Below are positions 1 through 8,106 of a stretch of DNA of 8,106 bases, piece after piece. The first letter of the stretch is position 1; each line of letters starts with the position of its first letter. Location of the stretch: contig DASUSF010000452.1 of the NCBI GenBank assembly GCA_036375275.1, positions 1 to 8,106 on the forward strand. Reading direction: 5' to 3'. The DNA is from DASUSF01 sp036375275. GTDB taxonomy: Bacteria; Pseudomonadota; Alphaproteobacteria; Geminicoccales; Geminicoccaceae. The notes under the pieces are model-generated. The model had not been told where the DNA came from. It did not search any database and saw only the letters and a list, made by a program, of their open reading frames with translations. A program made the position numbers and the translations under genes.

Positions 1-186
1 CTGATGGTCCTGCTCGTGCTGTCCGCCGCGATGATGCTCAACCGGCCCTATTCCGGCGACGTCAGCGTCTCGCCCCGTCCGCTCGAGGAGGTGCTGGATC
101 AGATCGACGCAGTTGCTCCAGCCGCCGCGCGCGGTGGAGCGCGAGGTCGGCTCAGCACCATGCAGCGAGGGCCAGCCTACGGTTGA
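1..186 (+). CDS. C-terminal fragment of a probable DUF4239 membrane protein
   Basis: The frame is open from base 1 and ends at TGA 184-186, so only the last 61 codons are here and the true start lies upstream. The visible part begins with a hydrophobic stretch (LMVLLVLSAAMML), the end of a membrane helix. It is followed by NRPYSGDVSVSPRPLEEVL. A last transmembrane helix running into a 'D/N-RP-(F/Y)-SG-x-(V/I)-x-VSPxPL' segment is what I know from the C-terminus of DUF4239 (bestrophin-like) bacterial inner-membrane proteins. Their function is not established. The final 25 or so residues are Ala/Arg/Gly-rich and look unconserved. The assignment rests on this short motif alone. Whether the gene is co-transcribed with the downstream debranching enzyme is unclear, because 132 bp and a stem-loop separate them. 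Confidence 0.6.
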   Translation: MMVLLVLSAAMMLNRPYSGDVSVSPRPLEEVLDQIDAVAPAAARGGARGRLSTMQRGPAYG

Positions 187-219
187 AGTACTGAAGCCGG
201 GTTTCTACTTGCGCGGCTC

Positions 220-244
220 CACCGGATTCGCCGATGATCCGGTG
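220..244 (+). terminator. Candidate stem-loop: terminator or operator
   Basis: CACCGGAT at 220-227 and ATCCGGTG at 237-244 are perfect reverse complements, giving an 8-bp stem around a 9-base loop. The structure starts 34 bases after the stop codon of the DUF4239-type gene, where a transcription terminator would sit. No T-run follows, so it is not a canonical Rho-independent terminator. It could instead be an mRNA-stabilising hairpin or an operator for the debranching enzyme gene. The repeat is seen directly; its role is inferred. Confidence 0.35.
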
Positions 245-304
245 TCAGACAAGAAGGCCCGCGAACGGCCACCGGCTGCTGCGGAGCGCCCGCGGAGCGG
301 CAAG

Positions 305-310
305 AAGGAA
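305..310 (+). promoter_or_regulatory. Ribosome binding site of the debranching enzyme
   Basis: AAGGAA lies 8 bases before the ATG at 319. It is a good Shine-Dalgarno match at normal spacing and supports that start. The conserved N-terminal family motif begins only about 18 residues after this Met, so no longer N-terminus is needed. Confidence 0.65.
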
Positions 311-318
311 CGACCTCG

Positions 319-2319
319 ATGGGCGCCGAACCGCATCCCACGACCGACGCCGGGCTCGACCTGCAGGCGGAGTGGCTCGAGGCGGACGGCTGCGGCGGGT
401 TCGCTTCGGGCACGGTCGGGGGTGCGCGCACCCGGCGCTACCACGCGCTCCTGCTCGCGGCAACGATGCCCCCCGCCGGCCGCATGGTCCTCGTGAACGG
501 CCTGGAAGCGTGGATCGAGACGCCGGACGGTCGCTTCGCGATCTCGACCCAGCGCTACGCGCCGGATGTCGTCCATCCCGACGGCGAGCGGCGGATCAGC
601 GGTTTCCGGGCCGAGCCCTACCCGCAGTGGAGCTTCCGCGCCGAGGACGGCACCGAGGTCGGTCACGAGATCCTGGCCGTCCACGGGCGGCCGGAGGTGG
701 TGCTTCGCTGGCGCCTGCTCGGGGGCGAGGGGCCGGTCCGGCTCCTCGTCCGGCCGCTGCTCTCGGGCCGTGACTACCACGCGTTGCACCACGAGAACGA
801 CGGCTTCGACTTCGCTGCGGAGGTCGCGGGCCAGCGCGTGACCTGGCGACCGTACCACGACGTTCCCGCCGTCACGGCCCTCGCCAACGCCGACTATCAG
901 GTAGATCCGCTCTGGTACCGCAACTTCCAGTACGATGCCGAGCGCGCCCGCGGCCTCGACTTCACCGAGGATCTCGCTTCGCCCGGCGTGTTCGCGTGGC
1001 GCCTCGACGAGCACGACGCCGTCCTGGTGCTGCGCGTGGAGGCGGCGCCCGCCCCGGGGGCGGAGCTCGAGGCGGACGCCGTGTCGTACGGGAACCGGCT
1101 GATCGAGCAGGAGGTGGAGCGGCGCGGGCGGTTCGCATCGCCCCTGCACCGGAGCGCGGATCAGTATGTGGTCCGGCGCGGGTCGGGCCGGACGATTGTC
1201 GCCGGCTATCCCTGGTTCACCGACTGGGGCCGCGACACGTTCATCTCGCTCCGCGGCTTCATGCTCCTTCCCGGCGGGCTGGAGCTGGCGCGGGACATCC
1301 TTTCCGCCTGGGCGCCCGCCGTCTCCGAGGGCATGCTCCCGAACCGCTTCCCCGATGCCGGCGACGTCCCCGAGTACAACTCCGTGGACGCCTCGCTCTG
1401 GTACGTGATCGTCGCCCAGGCTTTCCTGGACGCGGCCGACGCCTCGGGCCTCGCACTCGCCGACCGGGAGCGCGCCGCCCTCGATGGCGCCATCGCCAGC
1501 ATCATCGCCGGCTACCGTTCGGGCACGCGGTTCGGCATCCGGATGGACGACGACGGCCTGATCGCGGCCGGCGTGCCGGGGGTGCAGCTGACCTGGATGG
1601 ACGCCAAGATCGGCGACTGGGTGGTCACGCCGCGCGTCGGCAAGCCGGTCGAGATCCAGGCGCTCTGGCTCAACCTGCTGGCAGCCGCGGCGACCCGCTC
1701 GCCGGAGCTTTCGGATCTGCACCGGCGTGCCGCGGCCTCGTTCCGCGACCGGTTCTGGAACGCGGAGCGCGGCTGCCTGTTCGACGTGGTCGACGTCGAC
1801 CATGTGGCCGGCCGGAACGATGACACGATCCGCCCGAACCAGATCTTCGCGGTCGGCGGCCTGCCCCATGCCCTGTTCGAGGGCGAGCAGGCGCGCCGGG
1901 TCGTGGAGGTGGTGGAGCGCGACCTTCTCACGCCGCTTGGGCTGCGCTCGCTCGCGCCGGGCGAGCCCGGCTATCGGCCGCACTTCGGCGGCGGCGTCAC
2001 GGAGCGCGATTCCGCCTACCATCAGGGCACCGTCTGGCCCTGGCTGATCGGCCCGTTCGTCGAGGCGTGGCTGCGGGTGCGCGAGGGCGAGGCGGATGCC
2101 CCGCGGGAGGCCGACCAGCGCTTCCTCGCCCCGCTCCGCGCGCACCTCGCGACGGCCGGCCTCGGCCACGTCTCGGAAGTCGCCGATGCGGAGGCGCCCT
2201 ACACGCCCGGCGGCTGCCCCTTCCAGGCCTGGTCGCTCGCCGCGCTGCTGCGCGCCAGCCGTCTGGTCGACGGGCCGGCGAACCAGCCCCCCCGTCCGCT
2301 CCGCCAGCGCCCGAGGTGA
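319..2319 (+). CDS. Amylo-alpha-1,6-glucosidase (archaeal/bacterial-type glycogen debranching enzyme)
   Basis: Predicted to hydrolyse alpha-1,6 branch glucose from glycogen-like glucans in the cytoplasm; no signal peptide or membrane segment is visible. The 666-residue length is usual for the archaeal/bacterial-type family. The N-terminal domain (about 15-300) opens with EWLEADGCGGFASGT at 18-32, then TRRYH at 38-42, the hallmark of the GDE_N domain. The C-terminal GDE_C (alpha/alpha)6 domain (about 300-650) carries WFTDWGRDTF (Asp302, Asp306), WMDAKIGDW (from 426, Asp428, Asp433), VTPRVGKPVE (436-445) and YHQGTVWPWL (567-576). These are the conserved acid-rich active-site segments; I do not assign the exact catalytic pair. 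Unlike the eukaryotic debranching enzyme it has no GH13-like 4-alpha-glucanotransferase half, so a separate transferase or an already trimmed substrate would be needed. The start is supported by AAGGAA at 305-310. The stop is 2 bp before the next gene, indicating coupled expression. The family call is firm; the natural substrate is inferred. Confidence 0.9.
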   Translation: MGAEPHPTTDAGLDLQAEWLEADGCGGFASGTVGGARTRRYHALLLAATMPPAGRMVLVNGLEAWIETPDGRFAISTQRYAPDVVHPDGERRISGFRAEPYPQWSFRAEDGTEVGHEILAVHGRPEVVLRWRLLGGEGPVRLLVRPLLSGRDYHALHHENDGFDFAAEVAGQRVTWRPYHDVPAVTALANADYQVDPLWYRNFQYDAERARGLDFTEDLASPGVFAWRLDEHDAVLVLRVEAAPAPGAELEADAVSYGNRLIEQEVERRGRFASPLHRSADQYVVRRGSGRTIVAGYPWFTDWGRDTFISLRGFMLLPGGLELARDILSAWAPAVSEGMLPNRFPDAGDVPEYNSVDASLWYVIVAQAFLDAADASGLALADRERAALDGAIASIIAGYRSGTRFGIRMDDDGLIAAGVPGVQLTWMDAKIGDWVVTPRVGKPVEIQALWLNLLAAAATRSPELSDLHRRAAASFRDRFWNAERGCLFDVVDVDHVAGRNDDTIRPNQIFAVGGLPHALFEGEQARRVVEVVERDLLTPLGLRSLAPGEPGYRPHFGGGVTERDSAYHQGTVWPWLIGPFVEAWLRVREGEADAPREADQRFLAPLRAHLATAGLGHVSEVADAEAPYTPGGCPFQAWSLAALLRASRLVDGPANQPPRPLRQRPR

Positions 2320-2321
2320 GG
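2313..2321 (+). promoter_or_regulatory. Ribosome binding site at the debranching enzyme/GH63 junction
   Basis: GAGGTGAGG at 2313-2321 overlaps the TGA stop of the upstream gene (2317-2319). It provides two possible Shine-Dalgarno cores: GAGG serving ATG 2322, or GTGAGG serving ATG 2328 or 2331. The three closely spaced in-frame ATGs differ by at most three residues, so the choice hardly affects the protein. The arrangement implies that ribosomes finishing the first gene reinitiate on the second. Confidence 0.6.
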
Positions 2322-5051
2322 ATGACGATGATGACCGACACGCCGCTCCCGACCGGGCAGGCGAACGAGATCGACGGCGCGCCCGCCGCCGCGGGCGCGG
2401 AGCGCGCGCGGCTGGCGGAGGATGCGAAGGGCGTGGCCCGCTGGAAGTTCTGGGGGCCGTACCTCTCCGAGCGCCAGTGGGGCACGGTGCGCGAGGATTA
2501 CAGTCCCTACGGCAATGCCTGGGAGTACTTCAGCCACGACCAGGCGCGCTCGCGCGCGTATCGCTGGGGGGAGGACGGGCTCGCCGGAATCAGCGACGAG
2601 CAGCAGCGGCTGTGCCTGGCGCTGGCGCTCTGGAACGGGCGCGATCCGATCCTGAAGGAACGCCTCTTCGGCCTGACCAACGGCGAGGGCAATCACAGCG
2701 AAGACGTCAAGGAGCTCTATTACTACCTCGACGCCACCCCGACCAACAGCTACCTCAAGTTCCTCTACAAGTACCCGCAGGCCGAGTTCCCCTATGCCTG
2801 GCTGGTGGAGGAGAACCGCCGGCGCGGCAAGGACCAGCCCGAGTTCGAGCTGATCGACACCGGCGTCTTCGACGACGACCGCTACTTCGACGTCGAGGTC
2901 GAATACGCCAAGGCCTCGCCGGTCGACGTCCTGATGCAGGTCACGGTGCACAATCGGGGGCCCGGCGCGGCGGCCATCCACGTCCTCCCGCAGCTCTGGT
3001 TCCGGAACACCTGGGCCTGGCGGCTCGAGGGCCGGAGGCCGGGCCTGTTCGCCGCCAACGCCCGGACGATCGGTGTCCAAAGCAGGATCTTCGGCGAGTA
3101 CCGGCTGCACTGCGACGGCGCGCCCGAGCTCCTGTTCTGCGACAACGACACCAACGTCCGCCGGCTCTACGGCGTCGATGCGCCGGGTCACTTCAAGGAC
3201 GCCTTCCACGACTACCTGGTGCGGGGCGAGGGTGGAGCGCTGTCGCCGGCGCACGAGGGCACGAAGGCGGCGGCGTGCTACCGGTGCGAGCTGGCGCCCG
3301 ATGGTCGGGCGGTGCTGCGCCTCCGCCTCGCCGCCGGGGCCCTGGACGCGCCGTTCGCCGACTTCGACGAGATCGTCGCGCGTCGCCGGGCCGAGGCCGA
3401 CGGCTTCTACGACGATCTTCAGGCCGGGATCGCGGATGCCGATGCGCGCGCGGTCCAGCGCCAGGCCTTCGCCGGCATGATCTGGTCCAAGCAGTTCTTC
3501 CACTTCGACATTCCGTTGTGGCTGAACGGCGATCCGACCCAGCCGCCGCCGCCCGAAGAGCGCCGACACGGCCGCAACTGGGAGTGGCACCACCTCAACA
3601 ATGCCGACGTCATCTCGATGCCGGACAAGTGGGAGTACCCCTGGTACGCCGCCTGGGACCTCGCCTTCCACACCATCCCGCTGTCGCTGATCGACGCCGA
3701 GTTCGCCAAGCAGCAGCTCGTCCTGCTGACCCGCGAATGGTACATGCACCCGAACGGCCAGATCCCGGCCTACGAGTGGCAGTTCGGCGACGTCAACCCG
3801 CCGGTCCACGCCTGGGCCGCATGGCGCATCTTCCAGATCGACCGCAAGCAGCGGGGCGATGCCGGCGATCTCGCCTTCCTCGAGCGCATGCTGCACAAGC
3901 TGACCCTCAACTTCACCTGGTGGGTCAACCGCAAGGACGGGCAGGGGCGGAACGTCTTCCAGGGCGGCTTCCTCGGACTCGACAACATCGGCGTGTTCGA
4001 CCGCTCCGCCCCGCTGCCGACCGGCGGCTTCATCAACCAGGCCGACGGCACCGCCTGGATGGCGATGTACTGCCTCAATCTCATGCGGATCTCGCTCGAG
4101 CTCGCGCGGCACAACCACGTCTACGAGGACATGGCGACCAAGTTCTTCGAGCACTTCCTCTACATCGCCGCCGCGATGACCAACATCGGTGGCCAGGGCA
4201 TCGGGCTCTGGGACGAGGAGGACCAGTTCTTCTACGACGAGCTCTGCCTGCCCGACGGCGAGATCATCCCGCTCAGGGTGCGCTCGATGGTCGGCCTGAT
4301 CCCCTTGTTCGCGGTCGAGACGCTAGAGCCCGAGCTGCTCGACGAGCTCCCGGACTTCAAGCTCCGGATGGAATGGTTCCTCAAGTACCGCCCGGATCTC
4401 GCCGGGCTCGTTTCGCGCTGGCATGAGCCGGGGCTCGGCGACAAGCGCCTGCTCTCGCTGCTCCGCGGCCACCGCATGAAGGCGCTGCTCCGCCGCATGT
4501 TCGACGAGAGCGAGTTCCTCTCCGACTACGGCGTCCGCGCGCTCTCCAAGGCGCATCAGGCGCAGCCCTACGTCTGGCATCTGGATGGGCACGATCTCGT
4601 GGTGCGGTATCAGCCGGCCGAGTCCGACTCCGGCCTGTTCGGCGGCAACTCGAACTGGAGGGGGCCGATCTGGTTCCCGGTCAACTATCTTCTGATCGAG
4701 TCGCTGCAGAAATTTCACCATTACTATGGTGACGGCTTCAAGATCGAGTGCCCGACCGGCTCCGGCCGTTACCTCACGATCGAGCAGGTCGCGGAGGAGC
4801 TGACGCGGCGCCTCACCCGGATCTTCCTGCGTGGCGCGGACGGCCGGCGCGCGTTCCTGGGCGGCAACGACAAGCTGCAGCACGACCCGCACTTCAAGGA
4901 CCACATCCTGTTCTACGAATACTTTCACGGCGACAACGGTCGCGGCGTCGGCGCCTCGCACCAGACCGGCTGGACCGGGCTGGTCGCGAAGCTCCTCCAC
5001 CCCCGCCGTCGGGAAGGCGAGCCTCACCCGGACCTGGACCGCGGCGGATGA
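2322..5051 (+). CDS. GH63/MGH1-like glucosidase family protein
   Basis: A 909-residue cytoplasmic glycoside hydrolase (no signal peptide) of the bacterial 'glucosidase' group related to GH63, the clan containing eukaryotic processing alpha-glucosidase I and E. coli YgjK. The N-terminus shows WKFWGPYLSERQWGTVREDY at 41-60 and LFGLTNGEGNH at 115-125, typical of this group. The catalytic (alpha/alpha)6 region spans roughly 380-900: NWEWHHLNN (419-427), YAAWDLAFH with Asp446, YEWQFGDVNPP (484-494), GNSNWRGPIW (775-784) and YEYFHGDNGRG with Glu866. By analogy with GH63 structures, Asp446 is the likely general acid and Glu866 the likely general base, which is an inference from motif context. The actual substrate is unknown; alpha-glucosides, trimmed glycogen branches or glucosylglycerate-type solutes are all possible. 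The open frame extends upstream to 2067, but that part overlaps the debranching enzyme and carries no family motif, so ATG 2322 (or 2328/2331) is preferred. It is transcribed with the debranching enzyme and is the last gene before the convergent liv operon. Confidence 0.85.
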   Translation: MTMMTDTPLPTGQANEIDGAPAAAGAERARLAEDAKGVARWKFWGPYLSERQWGTVREDYSPYGNAWEYFSHDQARSRAYRWGEDGLAGISDEQQRLCLALALWNGRDPILKERLFGLTNGEGNHSEDVKELYYYLDATPTNSYLKFLYKYPQAEFPYAWLVEENRRRGKDQPEFELIDTGVFDDDRYFDVEVEYAKASPVDVLMQVTVHNRGPGAAAIHVLPQLWFRNTWAWRLEGRRPGLFAANARTIGVQSRIFGEYRLHCDGAPELLFCDNDTNVRRLYGVDAPGHFKDAFHDYLVRGEGGALSPAHEGTKAAACYRCELAPDGRAVLRLRLAAGALDAPFADFDEIVARRRAEADGFYDDLQAGIADADARAVQRQAFAGMIWSKQFFHFDIPLWLNGDPTQPPPPEERRHGRNWEWHHLNNADVISMPDKWEYPWYAAWDLAFHTIPLSLIDAEFAKQQLVLLTREWYMHPNGQIPAYEWQFGDVNPPVHAWAAWRIFQIDRKQRGDAGDLAFLERMLHKLTLNFTWWVNRKDGQGRNVFQGGFLGLDNIGVFDRSAPLPTGGFINQADGTAWMAMYCLNLMRISLELARHNHVYEDMATKFFEHFLYIAAAMTNIGGQGIGLWDEEDQFFYDELCLPDGEIIPLRVRSMVGLIPLFAVETLEPELLDELPDFKLRMEWFLKYRPDLAGLVSRWHEPGLGDKRLLSLLRGHRMKALLRRMFDESEFLSDYGVRALSKAHQAQPYVWHLDGHDLVVRYQPAESDSGLFGGNSNWRGPIWFPVNYLLIESLQKFHHYYGDGFKIECPTGSGRYLTIEQVAEELTRRLTRIFLRGADGRRAFLGGNDKLQHDPHFKDHILFYEYFHGDNGRGVGASHQTGWTGLVAKLLHPRRREGEPHPDLDRGG

Positions 5052-5052
5052 T

Positions 5053-5085
5053 GCGCAGCACGGCAGGCGGCCTTTCGAGCTGCGC
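5053..5085. terminator. Candidate hairpin in the convergent intergenic region
   Basis: The 94-bp gap (5052-5145) lies between the 3' ends of the GH63 gene (+) and livM (-), so terminators for both units are expected. GCGCAGC at 5053-5059 and GCTGCGC at 5079-5085 form a perfect 7-bp stem with a 19-base loop, starting 2 bases after the GH63 stop. The loop contains a small AGGCGGCCT self-complementary stretch. No T-run follows on either strand, so Rho-dependent or weak termination is as likely. A second, weaker pairing is CGGAC 5096-5100 with GTCCG 5112-5116. Apart from these I see nothing in the gap. Confidence 0.3.
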
Positions 5086-5145
5086 CCTCGCTTCCCGGAC
5101 CGCCGACGGCCGTCCGCGCGCGATCGGGCCGGACACGGCGCCGGA

Positions 5146-6119
5146 CTACGACGACCGGCTCGCCGCCGGCTCGGCGCTGCCGAACAGGCCTTTCGGCCGC
5201 AGCCGCAGGACCACGATCAGGAGCAGCGCCATGAGGAGCTGGCTGAGGCCATAGAGCCCGAGGCTCTCCTCGACCGGCCGCAGCCCCTCCGACAGCAGGC
5301 TCAGCGCGACCGCGGCGAGGACCGCGCCGGTGATGCTGCCGAGCCCGCCGACGACGATCATCACGACGAGGTTGAAGGCGAGCGGGATGCCGTAGCTGCC
5401 GGGGGTGATGACCGAGATGAGATGCACGGTGAGCGCGCCCGCGATGCCGGCGAGGACGGCGCCGGCGACGAACGCCGTGAGCTTCAGGGCGAAGGCGTCG
5501 ATCCCCATGCAGCGGGCCGCCATCTCGTTCTCGCGGATCGCCATCATGGCGCGGCCGGCCGAGGCGTGCTTGAGGCGCCAGGCGAGGACGACGGTGAGGC
5601 CGGTCGCGAGCCAGACCATCCAGAGCTCGGTCAGGCGCGGCACGCCGGAAAGGCCGAGGCCGCCCCGGGTCCAGCCGTCGAGGTTGTTGGTGACGACGCG
5701 GACGATCACGATCAGGCCGAGGGTGGCGACCGCGAGGTAGTGGCCGCGCAGCCTGAGCACCGCGACCCCGACCACGAGCGCGACCAGACCCGCGCCGAGC
5801 GCGCCGACCAGCAGCGCCGGCAGGAGCGGCCATTCGGCGCCGGCGAGAACAGCCGGCAGCTCCGGCATCATGAAGCCCTTGCGCCGCGCCGGGTAGGTCA
5901 GAATCGCGGCGAGGTAGGCGCCGACGGTCATGAAGGCGGGGTGGCCGAGCGAGAAAAGACCGGTGAGGCCGTTGGTCACCTGCAGGCTGACCGCGAGCAT
6001 CACGTTCAGGAGGATCAGGCAGGCCAGCGTGAGCAGGTAGGCGTCGAGGTGGCCCGGCAGCCACAGGCTGAGCAGGGTCCCGGCGGCGAGCACCAGGGCC
6101 CCGAGCCCGGTCGAGACAC

Positions 6120-6123
<4 letters not shown>
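5146..6123 (-). CDS. livM: Branched-chain amino acid-type ABC transporter permease LivM
   Basis: A 325-residue inner-membrane permease, one of the two membrane subunits of a HAAT-family (Leu/Ile/Val-type) importer. It is hydrophobic almost throughout, with several transmembrane helices from about residue 8 onward. Family marks are GLFSLGHPAF (55-64), LRLRGHYLAVATLG (123-136), TRGGLGLSGVP (152-162), the cytoplasmic coupling loop SAGRAMMAIRENEMAARCMG (188-207) that contacts the ATPases, and GGLGSITGA near the C-terminus. The start is GTG at 6121-6123, which overlaps the livH stop as GTGA. AGGAGG at 6131-6136 supports it with 7-base spacing. The same frame stays open upstream through livH to 7020, but that part only shadows livH. 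The substrate could be branched-chain amino acids, other amino acids, amides, urea or aromatic compounds; the permease sequence does not tell. It is the last gene of the operon, and its stop faces the GH63 gene. Confidence 0.92.
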
Positions 6124-7006
<883 letters not shown>

Positions 7007-7010
<4 letters not shown>

Positions 7011-7756
7011 GCCGTCCCACCCGCGTGATGGGCGCCTCCGGCGAGGCCGAGATAGGCGTCCTTGACCCTGGGATCGCGGAGCAGCTCAGGGCCGCTGCCG
7101 CTCCGGCTGACCGATCCGGTCTCGATCACGTGGGCCCGGTCCGCGAGCTCGAGCGCGGCGCCCGCGTTCTGCTCGACGAGGAGGACCGTGATCCCCTCGG
7201 CCGCGATCTCGCGGATGGTGGCGAAGATCCGCTCGACCAGGTTCGGGGCGAGGCCGAGCGAGGGCTCGTCGAGCAGCAGCACCCGTGGCCGCGCCATCAG
7301 CGCCCGGCCGATCGCGAGCATCATCTGCTCGCCGCCGGACAGGCTTCCGGCCCACTGTCCCGAGCGCTCGCCGAGCACCGGGAAGAGGTCGATCATGCGC
7401 TCCCGGTCGCTGGCGACCGCCGTCCGGTCGCGGCGGTGGTAGGCGCCGATCATCAGGTTCTCCTCGACCGTCAGGCTCGCGAACACCTGCCGTCCCTCGG
7501 GGCAATGGGCGACGCCGAGGGCGACGATCTCGTCCGGGCGGAGCCTCGTGAGCTCGTGGCGGCGATCGTCGGCATGGAGCGTGATCCGCCCGGCGCGGGC
7601 GGCGAGCAGCCCCGAGACCGCCATCAGCGTCGTCGTCTTGCCGGCGCCGTTGGCGCCGATCAGGGCCGTGATCCTGCCGGCCGGGACGTCGAGACTGAGC
7701 GCGCGGAGCACGTGGCTCGGCCCGCGGTGGACGTCCAGGCCGGCGATCTCAAGCAT
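7007..7756 (-). CDS. livF: Branched-chain amino acid-type ABC transporter ATPase LivF
   Basis: A 249-residue cytoplasmic ATPase, the second nucleotide-binding subunit of the importer. It has Walker A GANGAGKT (34-41), the signature LSGGE (139-143) and Walker B RVLLLDEP (158-165). The Q-loop region reads PEGRQVFASLTVEENL (86-101), with Glu87 where most ABC ATPases have Gln. The H-loop reads VLLVEQN (191-197), with Gln196 in place of the usual His. Both substitutions are usual for LivF and identify it rather than suggesting inactivation. The ATG start at 7754-7756 overlaps the end of livG by 8 bp, and the stop overlaps the livH start by 4 bp. No strong Shine-Dalgarno is visible, consistent with translational coupling to livG. 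Confidence 0.95.
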
Positions 7757-8106
7757 CGGCGGCGGTCCAGCCGGCGCCGAGGTAGGCCTCGACCACCGCC
7801 GGATCGTGCAGCACCTCGTCGGGGGTGCCGGCGGCGAGGAGCTCGCCCTTGCTGATCGCCTGCACCCGATGGCAGAGCCCGGCGACGAGCCGCATGTCGT
7901 GCTCGACGACGATGATCGCGAGGCGGCGCTCGCCGTGCAGCCGGGCGATCATCCGGACCAAGGCACCGGTCTCGTTCGGGTTCATGCCGGCTGCGGGCTC
8001 GTCGAGGAGCAGGACCCGCGGGGCGGTCGCGAGCGCGCGCGCGATCTCGACCATCCGTTGCCGGCCGTAGGCGAGATCGCCGGCCCGTTCCCCCGCCACC
8101 GCCTCG
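7749..8106 (-). CDS. livG: C-terminal part of branched-chain amino acid-type ABC transporter ATPase LivG
   Basis: The frame is open to the window edge, so the N-terminal half with Walker A lies outside; about 118 residues are visible. They begin just before the ABC signature region, here LAYGRQRMVEIARAL; LivG proteins typically have a 'LxYGxQR' form rather than LSGGQ. Walker B RVLLLDEPAAGMNPNET follows, with the extended MNPxE segment typical of LivG. Then come the H-loop IIVVEHD, with the catalytic His present, and an ordinary C-terminal tail (GTPDEVLHDPAVVEAYLG). The protein ends at TGA 7749-7751 inside the start of livF. It is a cytoplasmic ATPase subunit that pairs with LivF beneath LivH/LivM. 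An internal GTG at 8097-8099 is not a real start. Confidence 0.93.
   Translation of the reverse strand, partial: EAVAGERAGDLAYGRQRMVEIARALATAPRVLLLDEPAAGMNPNETGALVRMIARLHGERRLAIIVVEHDMRLVAGLCHRVQAISKGELLAAGTPDEVLHDPAVVEAYLGAGWTAADA

Larger units (their letters stand above)
187..318 (+). other. Intergenic spacer upstream of the debranching enzyme
   Basis: This 132-bp gap separates the DUF4239-type gene from the debranching enzyme. It holds a perfect inverted repeat at 220-244 and a Shine-Dalgarno sequence near its end, both listed separately. A promoter for the downstream two-gene unit would be expected here, but I see no convincing -35/-10 pair. TTGAAG at 183-188 followed 17 bp later by TACTTG at 206-211 has a fair -35 and a poor -10. 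No small gene with a credible start is visible. Confidence 0.6.

Noticed and set aside
183..211. Possible promoter TTGAAG, 17 bp, TACTTG
   Set aside because: The -10 part matches the consensus poorly and the -35 overlaps a stop codon; too weak to annotate as a site.
205..2169. Long open frame of 654 codons on the minus strand opposite the debranching enzyme
   Set aside because: It mirrors a gene with firm family motifs, its translation is Arg/Ala/Glu/Val-rich with no recognisable domain, and such antisense frames are expected in GC-rich DNA with biased third positions.
2067..2321. Possible 85-residue N-terminal extension of the GH63-like protein
   Set aside because: It lies wholly inside the debranching enzyme gene in another frame, is Arg/Pro/Ala-rich and ends exactly where a proper ribosome binding site and ATG occur.
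2199..4154. Long open frame of 651 codons on the minus strand opposite the GH63-like gene
   Set aside because: Same reasoning: low-complexity composition, no family motif, fully opposite a well-supported gene.
2096..4426. Plus-strand 776-codon open frame offset from the GH63-like gene
   Set aside because: Arg/Pro/Ala-rich translation typical of a +1/+2 shadow; the other frame carries continuous glycoside hydrolase motifs.

Overview
The window is very GC-rich, protein-dense DNA with strongly G/C-biased third codon positions. This produces long spurious open frames opposite and beside the real genes. Gene content (a DUF4239-type membrane protein, an archaeal/bacterial-type glycogen debranching protein, a bacterial GH63-like glucosidase and a liv-type ABC transporter) suits a high-GC soil or plant-associated proteobacterium. 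An alphaproteobacterium such as a Methylobacterium-like rhizobial relative is my best guess, but the sequence shown does not settle the taxon.

Layout: (1) Bases 1-186, + strand, hold the 3' end of a probable DUF4239 membrane protein. (2) Bases 187-318 are a short spacer with a perfect 8-bp stem-loop and the ribosome binding site of the next gene. (3) Bases 319-5051, + strand, are a two-gene unit: an amylo-alpha-1,6-glucosidase-type debranching enzyme (666 aa) and, 2 bp after its stop, a GH63/MGH1-like glucosidase (909 aa). Both lack signal peptides and should be cytoplasmic. (4) Bases 5052-5145 are a convergent intergenic region with one candidate hairpin. (5) Bases 5146-8106, - strand, are the distal part of a branched-chain-amino-acid-type ABC transporter operon. 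In transcription order it holds livG (5' end beyond the window), livF, livH and livM, with every junction overlapping (8 bp, ATGA, GTGA).

How the genes work together: the debranching enzyme and the GH63 enzyme are almost certainly co-translated and probably act on the same intracellular alpha-glucan or alpha-glucoside pool. No glycogen synthesis or phosphorylase gene (glgA, glgB, glgC, glgP) is visible in the window, so the real substrate is open. The Liv proteins form a complete membrane-and-ATPase core (two permeases, two ATPases) of a HAAT-family importer. Its periplasmic binding protein is not in the window. The two units converge and have no visible functional link.

I found no RNA gene, mobile element, CRISPR array or defence system. 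The most interesting item is the tightly coupled debranching enzyme/GH63 pair, whose substrate is not evident. The rest is well-known biology.
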